A stretch of 17,654 bases of DNA from an uncultured Actinotalea sp. (GTDB taxonomy: Bacteria > Actinomycetota > Actinomycetes > Actinomycetales > Cellulomonadaceae): contig NZ_CAMPHH010000037.1 of the NCBI RefSeq assembly GCF_946885855.1, positions 1 through 17,654 of the forward strand. Reading direction: 5' to 3'. How positions within the stretch are numbered: the first letter of the stretch is position 1; each line of letters opens with the position of its first letter. The notes beneath the pieces are model-generated. The model did no database searches and was not told the origin of the DNA. It worked only from the letters and a program-made list of their open reading frames with translations. The translations under genes and the position numbers were made by a program. Positions 6,444 to 13,069 of the stretch are shown one piece after another.

Positions 6444-9296
6444 TCAGAGGCGCGCGTCGACCGTCCCGCGGTCCACCGACACGGTCGTCTCCAGCAGCGG
6501 CGCCGGGCGGCCGAGCAGGTAGCCCTGCACGTGCCGGCAGCCGGCCTCGCGGAGCAGCTCGAGCTGGTCGGCCCGCTCCACGCCCTCGGCGACGACGTCC
6601 ACCGACAGCTCGGCCGCGAGCGCGACGACCCCGCGCACGACGGCGAGCGACGCGGCGTCGTCGGGCAGGCGGCGGACGAAGCTGCGGTCGATCTTGACGC
6701 TGTCCACGGGGAGCGCCTGCAGCCAGGCCAGGGTCGAGAACCCGGTGCCGAAGTCGTCCAGGGCGATCCGCAGCCCCATCCGCCGCAGCTCCGCGAGGTG
6801 CTCGACGATCCGCGGGACGTCGGCGAGCGTCCGACTCTCCACGACCTCCAGGTGCAGGCGCTCCGCGGCGACGTCGTGCCGGGTCAGGGCCGCGCGGACG
6901 GTCCCGGCGAGCCGCTCGTCGATGAGCGTCGCCCCCGCGAGGTTGACCGCGACGTGCAGCGGCGGGGCGTCGTCGGCGGGGGCGGGCCAGCCGGCCAGTG
7001 CGGCACAGGCGGCGTCGATCGCCCACAGGTCCAGGTCGGCGACCAGCCCGGACTCCTCGGCGAGCGGCAGGAACGCCCCCGGCGCGAGCAGCCCGAGCCG
7101 CGGGTGCGCCCAACGCAGCAGCGCCTCGGCCCCGACCACGACCGTCTCTCCCCCGCTGACCTGGACGATCGGCTGGAAGTACAGCCGCAGCTGGCCGTTC
7201 TCGACGGCGTGCCCCAGCTCGGCCTCCAGCGACGGGACCACGAGCCGTCCCGGGATCCGCCCCGCGACCGCGACCTGGTTGCGTCCCCGCTGCTTCGCCT
7301 CGTACATGGCCGCGTCGGCCGCCGCCAGGAGCCGGTCGCCCCGGCCGTCCGTGCCCTCGTGCAGGGCCACGCCGACGCTCACGGTCACGCGCTGCTCGCG
7401 CCCCTCCACCCGGAACGGCTGGTCCAGGGCCTCCACGACGCGGCCCGCGACCGCCAGGGCCGTCGCCTCGTCCACGTCGGCGAGCACGACGGCGAACTCG
7501 TCCCCACTGAGCCGGCCGACGACGTCGCCCGGCCGGAAGACGCCCCGCAACCGGGCCGCGACCTGGCGCAGGAGCTCGTCGCCCGCGGCGTGCCCGTGGT
7601 CGTCGTTGACGGCCTTGAAGCGGTCGAGGTCGCAGAACAGCACCGCGGTGCCCTCGGCCGGGCGCGCCTCCCGCAACGTCCCGTCGAGGTGGCGCGTGAA
7701 GAGCACCCGGTTGGGCAGGCCGGTGAGGGCGTCGTGGTGCGCCTGGTGCCGCACCGTCCCCAGGAGGCGCGCCTTGGACAGCGCCGTGGCGGCCTGCGCG
7801 GCGACGGACGTCGCCCGCACGGTCACCTCCGCGTCGAGGTCGCCCCGCGTGACGGGCTCGGACCAGGACGCGGTGACGAGCCCGAGCATCGTCTCGCCGG
7901 CGACGATCGGGGCGACGAGCGTCACCGAGGCGCCGATGGAGCGCAGCACGTCGGCGATGAGCGGGGTGGCCGTCTCGGGGTCGACGACGAGCACCTCCCG
8001 ACGGGTCAGCAGGCGGCTCAGCTCCGGGCTCGCGTCCTCCGGCATGACGGTGCCCAGCAGCGCCGCGCGGCGGTCCGGCGCCTGCCCCGCTGCAGCGACC
8101 ACCCGCAGCCGACCGGCTTCCCACAGCATCACCGACGCCGATCGGCAGCCGACGACGACCGGCAGCGCCTCCGCGAGCACCTCGGCGACGGCGTGCTCGT
8201 CCTCGGCGGAGGCGAGGTCCTGGGCCAGCCGCAGGAGCGCGGTCGCGCGCTCGGACTCCGTGCGGGTCGTCTCCAGCGCGGTGAGCAGATCCAGTGCCGC
8301 CGCCGCGTGGCGGCTGTAGGCCTCCAGCAGCGCCCGCTCCTCCGGCATCGGGGCGTGCTCGGGTCCGTACACGACGGCGAGCAGCCCGTGGTGGCGGCGC
8401 TGCGACGCGACGTCGACGACCGCGACGGAGGGGTCCCGCACCGAGCCCTCGAGCAGGCGGCGGGCGAGCTCCGCCTCCCGGTGCGCGGAGAGTCCGCGCG
8501 AGCGCACGGTCGGTGGCCGGCCGTCCTCGCCGCCGACGACGAGCAGGTAGGCCGGGGCGAGCACGGCGCCGGCGGCCCGCTCGACGATCCGGTCCAGGGC
8601 CTCGCCCACGTCGGTGCTGCCGACGAGGTCCGAGGCTGCGAGCTGCAGCTCCTCCATCTGCCCGCGCAGAGCACGGAGCTCGACGTCCCGCTCGGTCACC
8701 GGGACCCGGCCGGCGAGCCGTCCGCGCCGGCCCGTCCAGGTGACGCGGTAGCGGCACGACGGGAACCCGTCGGACTGGCACTGCGCGTGCTCCACGCGGC
8801 CCGGGGGTAGGCCGAACATTGTCGGGATCGCCTCGAACAGGCCCTGGGCGTACTCGCAGTCCAGCCGCGAGTGCTCGAACCCCTCGTGCAGGCGGTAGTC
8901 GAGCTCCGCCGAGGTCCGGGTCGTACCCAGGACCTGCATGGTGGACGTGGTGGTGAACTTCGCGACCGCGCGGTGCAGGACACGGAACACCGCGCGCGGG
9001 GAGCCGAGGCCACGCAGCACGAGGACGAGCGCGTGGTGGGCCCCGTGGTGCACCGCGGCGGCGCCGACCTGGCGCATCGTGGTCGGGTCATCGAGCACCT
9101 CGGTCGCCGCGCGGAACAGGCGGATGCGCAGGTCGTAGCCGATCCAGCTCGACGGGTCGCGGAGCTGCTTCGCCGTCAGCGTGGTGCCGGCGCGCCGGAG
9201 CACCTCCTCGACGGCCGCCCGCCCGCCCTGCTCCTCGACGTGCCCGAGCAGGAGGAGGGTCGTCGCCCCCGACGTCTCCCGCGCCTCGTCCGCCAT
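6444..9296 (-). CDS. V4R-GAF-GGDEF-EAL cyclic-di-GMP turnover protein
   Basis: Soluble 950-aa signalling protein expected to make and/or degrade c-di-GMP. The first ~180 residues resemble V4R/heme-NO-binding-type sensor domains, ending in HAQCQSDGFPSCRYRVTW with two conserved cysteines. Next comes a long GAF-like region (about 200-500). The diguanylate cyclase domain has SGDEF near residue 597 instead of GGDEF, with an RPGD inhibitory I-site five residues earlier. The EAL domain looks catalytically complete: EALLR near 723, an N in VAVNLAG, E in LEVVES, DDFGTG near 848, K in VKIDRSF, and AEGVE near 904. The family's usual SGDEF variant often remains active, so it may be bifunctional. The ATG at 9296 was chosen for gagagga upstream; the frame remains open to 9410. 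No membrane helix or signal peptide is seen. It is alone in its transcription unit. Confidence 0.93.
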   Translation of the reverse strand: MADEARETSGATTLLLLGHVEEQGGRAAVEEVLRRAGTTLTAKQLRDPSSWIGYDLRIRLFRAATEVLDDPTTMRQVGAAAVHHGAHHALVLVLRGLGSPRAVFRVLHRAVAKFTTTSTMQVLGTTRTSAELDYRLHEGFEHSRLDCEYAQGLFEAIPTMFGLPPGRVEHAQCQSDGFPSCRYRVTWTGRRGRLAGRVPVTERDVELRALRGQMEELQLAASDLVGSTDVGEALDRIVERAAGAVLAPAYLLVVGGEDGRPPTVRSRGLSAHREAELARRLLEGSVRDPSVAVVDVASQRRHHGLLAVVYGPEHAPMPEERALLEAYSRHAAAALDLLTALETTRTESERATALLRLAQDLASAEDEHAVAEVLAEALPVVVGCRSASVMLWEAGRLRVVAAAGQAPDRRAALLGTVMPEDASPELSRLLTRREVLVVDPETATPLIADVLRSIGASVTLVAPIVAGETMLGLVTASWSEPVTRGDLDAEVTVRATSVAAQAATALSKARLLGTVRHQAHHDALTGLPNRVLFTRHLDGTLREARPAEGTAVLFCDLDRFKAVNDDHGHAAGDELLRQVAARLRGVFRPGDVVGRLSGDEFAVVLADVDEATALAVAGRVVEALDQPFRVEGREQRVTVSVGVALHEGTDGRGDRLLAAADAAMYEAKQRGRNQVAVAGRIPGRLVVPSLEAELGHAVENGQLRLYFQPIVQVSGGETVVVGAEALLRWAHPRLGLLAPGAFLPLAEESGLVADLDLWAIDAACAALAGWPAPADDAPPLHVAVNLAGATLIDERLAGTVRAALTRHDVAAERLHLEVVESRTLADVPRIVEHLAELRRMGLRIALDDFGTGFSTLAWLQALPVDSVKIDRSFVRRLPDDAASLAVVRGVVALAAELSVDVVAEGVERADQLELLREAGCRHVQGYLLGRPAPLLETTVSVDRGTVDARL

Positions 9297-9437
9297 GACG
9301 TCCTCTCGTGCGTGCCCCGCCGACGACCGACCCCTTCGCCGTCCTATCGGCCGTCCGGGCCGCCGCCATGAGCGGTCGCGGGCAGCGACGACGGGTGAAG
9401 CACCGGCCACCGCACCGGGGCGCAGCGGTCAGGACGA

Positions 9438-9465
9438 CTCGCGAGGGCTCGCGGCGGCTCGCGAG
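9438..9465. repeat. Pair of ctcgcgag palindromes in the 9297-9570 promoter gap
   Basis: The self-complementary octamer ctcgcgag occurs at 9438-9445 and 9458-9465, 20 bp apart, with ggctcgcgg between. The 274-bp gap between two divergent genes (the c-di-GMP protein and the HMA-TauE fusion) otherwise shows nothing I can name. Two palindromes 20 bp apart lie on the same face of the helix, as for a cooperative repressor, but no regulator is implied by the sequence. Confidence 0.3.
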
Positions 9466-9570
9466 AGATCCCCCGACCGCGTGAGCCTTCGGTCCCAGGC
9501 GACGCGCGACGACGTCGTCGTACTGTTCGCTCGCCCGGGTCCGCGACGCCCGGCGGACGGGGGACGTGCG

Positions 9571-11076
9571 ATGGTCAGGGCCGGGAGCACAAGGACGGGT
9601 CCGGACGGGCGGACGGTCCCGCCGGCGCACGCCGTGCGCACCCGCGGCGACATGGTGGAGCTCGCGATCTCCGGGATGACCTGCCGCGCGTGCGAGGTCC
9701 GGGTGGGCAAGGCGCTGCGGGCCGTGCCCGGCGTCCGGGAGGTCGACGTCTCCGCCGCCCGGGGTCGCGCCCGGGTGCGTACGGGGGCGGCGGTCCCGTC
9801 CGAGCGCTGGGCGGTGGCGGTGCGGCGCGCCGGCTACGAGCTCGGCGTCGAGCGCCGGCCGTGGCTGACGCGGGACCGTCGGGTGTGGCGGGACGTGGTC
9901 CTGGCGGCGGGCGCGGTGGTCGGCGTGGCCGTGCTCGCGGGACTCCTGGGCCTGGAGGACGCCACGGCCGCGCTCGGGGCGACGGCGATGAGCGGCAGCC
10001 TCGTCCTCGTCGTGCTGCTCGGCGTGGCGGCCGGGTTGTCGACGTGCATGGCACTGGTCGGCGGCCTCGTGCTGGCGGTCACCGCGCGGCACGCGCAGGC
10101 AGAGACTGCGCGGGACCCGCAGTCAGGACCGGCGCGGGCCGACGCCCCCCACCCCTCCGCCTGGCAGCGGCTGCGGCCCCACGTCGCCTTCAACGCGGGC
10201 CGGGTCGTCGGCTTCGGGGTCCTCGGGGCGCTCCTGGGCGCCCTCGGCTCGGCGGTGCGGCTCAGCGGCGGGGCCGTCGCCCTGGTGACGGTGGTGGTCT
10301 CCCTGGCCATGATCGCCGTCGGCGTGCAGCTCACCGCGGTCTCCCCGCGCCTGGCGGGACGGACCGTCGCCCTGCCCGAGGGCCTGTCCCGGCGGCTGCG
10401 CCTGGACGACCGGGCCGACGGCGGCTACCGCGACACCCGGACCGCCGCCCTCGGCGCCGCGACGTTCCTGCTCCCGTGCGGCTTCACGCAGGCGGTCCAG
10501 CTCTACGCGATCTCCACGGGCGACCCGGTCCGGGCCGGGATCGTCCTGGCCCTCTTCGCGCTCGGCACCGTGCCCGGGCTGCTGACGATCGGCGGCCTCA
10601 CCTCGCTCGTCCCGTCGCGGCGGCCGACGACGGCGCCGCGGTTCCTGCGGTTCGCCGGCGTCGCCGTCATCGCGTTCGCCGTGCTCAACCTCTCCGGCGC
10701 GGCGACCGTCCTCGCACCCGGGGTGTTCGCGCGCGTGGGCCCGGCGGCGGGCACCTCGGCCGGCGCGGCGGCGGTGTCCGCCAACGTGACCCTCGAGGAC
10801 GGCGTCCAGGTGATGCGGACGACGCAGGTCGTCGACGGCTACGAGCCGCAGGTCGCGACGGTCGTCGCGGGCACGCCGGTGCGGTGGGAGATCGACTCCG
10901 TCGCGGCGAGCTGCGCGAGCGCGCTGCTGGCGCCCGACCTCGGCGGCGGCCCGGCGCCGGTGCTCCTGCCGCCGGGCGTCACCACGCTCGAGTTCACGCC
11001 CGAGCGGCCCGGGCGCCTGTACTACTCGTGCGCGATGGGCATGTACACGGGCGCCGTCGACGTCGTCGCGCCGTAG
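9571..11076 (+). CDS. HMA - TauE/SafE (UreH-like) - cupredoxin-like fusion, probable metal (copper) handling membrane protein
   Basis: The 501-aa product has three parts. An N-terminal heavy-metal-associated domain (about 28-92) carries the metal site MTCRAC. A core of about seven membrane helices resembles the sulfite exporter TauE/SafE or urease-accessory UreH-like family, with paired Cys motifs GLSTCMALVGG and LLPCGFTQA. A C-terminal cupredoxin-like domain (about 400-501) has Cys in SVAASCAS and YYSCAMGMYTG, which suggests a Cys/Met copper site. The architecture is known in bacteria and suggests capture and transfer of Cu or another soft metal across the membrane; substrate is inferred. 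The start at 9571 has ggggga 7 bp upstream. An in-frame ATG at 9652 lies right before the HMA domain but has a poor ribosome binding site. No metal regulator is adjacent on this strand. Confidence 0.85.
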   Translation: MVRAGSTRTGPDGRTVPPAHAVRTRGDMVELAISGMTCRACEVRVGKALRAVPGVREVDVSAARGRARVRTGAAVPSERWAVAVRRAGYELGVERRPWLTRDRRVWRDVVLAAGAVVGVAVLAGLLGLEDATAALGATAMSGSLVLVVLLGVAAGLSTCMALVGGLVLAVTARHAQAETARDPQSGPARADAPHPSAWQRLRPHVAFNAGRVVGFGVLGALLGALGSAVRLSGGAVALVTVVVSLAMIAVGVQLTAVSPRLAGRTVALPEGLSRRLRLDDRADGGYRDTRTAALGAATFLLPCGFTQAVQLYAISTGDPVRAGIVLALFALGTVPGLLTIGGLTSLVPSRRPTTAPRFLRFAGVAVIAFAVLNLSGAATVLAPGVFARVGPAAGTSAGAAAVSANVTLEDGVQVMRTTQVVDGYEPQVATVVAGTPVRWEIDSVAASCASALLAPDLGGGPAPVLLPPGVTTLEFTPERPGRLYYSCAMGMYTGAVDVVAP

Positions 11077-11086
11077 CGCACCCGCC

Positions 11087-11131
11087 GGCGACCCGGCGAC
11101 CCGGCGACCCGGCGACCCGGCGACCCGGCGA
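11087..11131. repeat. 8-bp tandem repeat ggcgaccc, five copies plus a partial
   Basis: Five perfect copies of ggcgaccc run from 11087 to 11126, followed by ggcga. The array begins 10 bp after the stop codon of the HMA-TauE gene. Perfect short repeats of this kind usually vary in copy number between strains; no function is evident. Confidence 0.85.
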
Positions 11132-11199
11132 GATCGTGGCGCCTGACCCGCGTCGCGCGCGGGGAACGCGCCACGCTGTGCGGAGCGGGAGCCCGCCTG

Positions 11200-11286
11200 G
11201 TGCCGGTCGGGCGCCGGTCGGGCGCCGGTCGGGTGCCCGTCACGTGCCGGTCGGGTGCCCGTCAGGTGCCCGGTCGGGTCCCGGTG
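11200..11286. repeat. 11-bp tandem repeat g(t/c)gcc(g/c)gtcgg, about eight copies
   Basis: Units start at 11200, 11211, 11222, 11233, 11244, 11255, 11266 and 11278. Two sub-types alternate: gtgccggtcgg and gtgcccgtcag/c. The array ends about 38 bp before the DUF488 start, so it lies in that gene's promoter or leader region. Between the two arrays (11132-11199) I see nothing nameable. Confidence 0.8.
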
Positions 11287-11324
11287 AAGGTGCGCCGGGG
11301 CGCCGTCCGGGCCAGGGTCGGACC

Positions 11325-11873
11325 ATGGCCGATCCCGCGCCGACGCTCCTGACCTTCGGGCACGGCACCGCCGACGCCGAGCTGATCGTCGAGCTGCTGC
11401 GCGGCGCCGGCGTCCGGGCGCTCGTCGACGTCCGCCGCTTCCCGGGCAGCCGGCGCAACCCGCACGTCGCCCGGGACGAGCTCGCCCGGTGGTTGCCGGA
11501 CGCGGGCGTCGACTACCGGTGGGAGCCGCGTCTGGGCGGGCGCCGCCGCGCCCCGGGCGACGACGGCGACTCCCCCGACACCTGGTGGCGCGTCGCGGCG
11601 TTCCGGGCGTACGCCGCCCACACCCGCACCGAGGAGTTCCGGGCCGGGATGGCCGACCTGCTCGCGCAGGCCGCGGAGCGCCGCACCGTCATCCTGTGCA
11701 GCGAGACGGTGTGGTGGCGGTGCCACCGGCGCCTCGTGGCCGACGTCGCGGCGCTCCTGCACGACGCCGACGTGCAGCACCTCGGTCACGACGGACGGCT
11801 GGCACCGCACCCGCCCGCCGCAGGAGCCCGCGTGACGGCGGAGGGTCTGGTCTACGACCGCAGCGACGGCTGA
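11325..11873 (+). CDS. DUF488 family protein
   Basis: The 182-aa product matches DUF488 from end to end. The N-terminal FGHGTADAELIVELL leads to LVDVRRFPGSRRNPH. The C-terminal half contains the family signature CSETVWWRCHRRLVAD (C-x-E then C-H-R-R), with conserved Cys and Arg that look like an active or binding site. The family is widespread and its biochemical function is not established. The ATG at 11325 has agggtcgga upstream, and the conserved domain starts at residue 8. The last 22 bp overlap the end of the convergent COG2345 regulator. An 11-bp repeat array precedes it. Confidence 0.9.
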   Translation: MADPAPTLLTFGHGTADAELIVELLRGAGVRALVDVRRFPGSRRNPHVARDELARWLPDAGVDYRWEPRLGGRRRAPGDDGDSPDTWWRVAAFRAYAAHTRTEEFRAGMADLLAQAAERRTVILCSETVWWRCHRRLVADVAALLHDADVQHLGHDGRLAPHPPAAGARVTAEGLVYDRSDG

Positions 11874-12574
11874 GGAGCACCCCGCACCGCGGCGGCCTCC
11901 GTCCGCGGCGTCCGTTCCCGCAGCCGGACCTCGCAGCCCTGGCCGACCCGGACGATCCTGTCGACCGTGAGCGGCCCGGCGTGCCGCATGAGCATGCCGC
12001 GGGTGAGACCGAGGTGGATGCGGCACATGACGTCGCCGTCCTCCTCCTCGAGCTCGGCGAAGGGGCAGTGCTGCAGGCGCAGCGTCAGCCCGTCGGACCC
12101 GGGCTCCGGCTCGACGCCGAGCGCCCGGAAGTGGTCGTGCAGCGCCGCGAGCTGGGACTCGCGGGTCCCTGCGTCCCGGCCGGCGGTGTCGCACGGGTAG
12201 TGCTCCGCCCACACCTCACCGGCGTGCTCGGCGCGCACCTGGGCGTCCTCCACACGCGGGTGCGGCCCGCCGAGCAGCACCCGCGTGAGCTCGTCGCGCA
12301 CGCGCTGGTCGAGCTCGGCGATCGCGTCCCGCGCCAGGGACCGGTACAGCATCCGGGGACGGCCGCGGGTGTGCCGGACCTCGGGGGCCCGGGCGGCGAA
12401 GCCCGCCATGACGAGCCGGTCGAGGTGCTCGCGGACCGTGTTGACGTGCAGGCCCACCTCCTCGGCGACCGTCTCCACGGACTGCGGCGTGCCGCGGTCC
12501 TCGAGGAGACGCAGGATCGCCACCCGGCTCTCGGAGGAGAGGACCCGGTACGCGTCGACGGATCGCCGGACCAT
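11852..12574 (-). CDS. COG2345 (SufR-like) winged-helix regulator with conserved cysteines
   Basis: DNA-binding regulator of 240 aa. Residues ~5-75 form an ArsR/DeoR-like winged helix (AYRVLSSESRVAILRLLED, then TVAEEVGLHVNTVREHLDRL, then the wing around TRGRPRMLY). The C-terminal half has the COG2345 signature LRLQHCPF and VMCRIHLGLTRGML, with Cys128, Cys170, Cys184 and Cys214. The cyanobacterial relative SufR binds an Fe-S cluster through C-terminal cysteines; C170-x13-C184-x29-C214 would fit a cluster or thiol sensor, but this is inference. The ATG at 12574 has cggagactggacc upstream and the helix-turn-helix starts at once. The frame is open further upstream but the sequence there is low complexity and contains a terminator hairpin. 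Target genes are unknown. The 3' end overlaps DUF488 by 22 bp on opposite strands. Confidence 0.82.
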   Translation of the reverse strand: MVRRSVDAYRVLSSESRVAILRLLEDRGTPQSVETVAEEVGLHVNTVREHLDRLVMAGFAARAPEVRHTRGRPRMLYRSLARDAIAELDQRVRDELTRVLLGGPHPRVEDAQVRAEHAGEVWAEHYPCDTAGRDAGTRESQLAALHDHFRALGVEPEPGSDGLTLRLQHCPFAELEEEDGDVMCRIHLGLTRGMLMRHAGPLTVDRIVRVGQGCEVRLRERTPRTEAAAVRGAPQPSLRS

Positions 12575-12619
12575 GGGTCCAGTCTCCGCCGGGCCGGACC
12601 GGTTCTTCTGGGACCAAAG

Positions 12620-12649
12620 AGCCCCGTCGCCGCGAACGACGACGGGGCT
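12620..12649 (-). terminator. Terminator of the leftward arsM unit
   Basis: agccccgtcg and cgacggggct pair perfectly (10 bp) around a 10-nt loop. On the minus strand the stem is followed by cttt. It sits 71 bp beyond the stop of the small Cys-tailed ORF and 46 bp before the start of the COG2345 gene. So it would end the arsM transcript before it enters the next gene. Confidence 0.65.
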
Positions 12650-12719
12650 GGTCGGGTGCTGCGGCCGCGGACGGCTCGGTGCGAACCGGCTCCCCGGGAC
12701 GCCGTCGGGTCGCAGCGAC

Positions 12720-12977
12720 TCAGGCCGGGCAGCAGACGGGCGAGGCATCGCGCCGCGCGCCGGCGGCCACACCGACGGCCGCGCCGACGCGCGCCACCGC
12801 GTCGCCGACGACGCGCTGCGCACCGGCGCCGGCGCTCCGGACGGTGCGGCCGACGACGGCGCTCCGGCTCGCCGGGCACCGGACGCGGGGGTCCGCCGGG
12901 TCGGGGCGGACGGTGGCGGCCACGAGCTCGTCGTGGCGCAGGTGGTGGATCTGGAGAAGGGTCTCGGGCGAGTACAC
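12720..12977 (-). CDS. Small unidentified protein with C-terminal Cys-Cys, downstream of arsM
   Basis: An 85-aa product I do not recognise. It starts at GTG 12977 with aggag six bases upstream (acaggagccgacc then GTG), the best ribosome binding site in the region. The N-terminus, YSPETLLQIHHLRHDELVAA, looks like an amphipathic helix. The middle (about 40-75) is Ala/Val/Gly/Arg-rich and could be helical or membrane-associated. The last residues are SPVCCPA, a vicinal cysteine pair at the extreme C-terminus, with one more Cys near residue 34 (RVRCPAS). It lies 92 bp downstream of arsM on the same strand and before a shared terminator, so co-transcription is likely. A role in binding or handing over As(III) is a hypothesis only. 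A non-coding explanation cannot be excluded, but start signal and position argue for a gene. Confidence 0.6.
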   Translation of the reverse strand: MYSPETLLQIHHLRHDELVAATVRPDPADPRVRCPASRSAVVGRTVRSAGAGAQRVVGDAVARVGAAVGVAAGARRDASPVCCPA

Positions 12978-12996
12978 GGTCGGCTCCTGTTCGAGG

Positions 12997-13038
12997 GGTG
13001 CGGTTCGGGGCGTGCGGTTCGGGGCGTGCGGTTCGGGT
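12997..13038. repeat. 14-bp tandem repeat cgtgcggttcgggg, three copies
   Basis: Copies lie at 12997-13010, 13011-13024 and 13025-13038, differing only at their ends. The array occupies half of the 92-bp gap between the arsM stop and the small ORF start. On the transcribed strand it reads ccccgaaccgcacg repeated. Confidence 0.8.
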
Positions 13039-13069
13039 GGTGGTGAGGCCTGTGGACTGGGCCCGGACC

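Noticed and set aside
6531..8810. Long plus-strand ORFs (759 and 541 aa) opposite the GGDEF-EAL gene
   Set aside because: Antisense shadows; the minus-strand frame contains every expected catalytic motif.
9652..9660. Using ATG 9652 as start of the HMA-TauE gene
   Set aside because: It is possible, but the ribosome binding site is weak while 9571 has ggggga at good distance; kept as the alternative.
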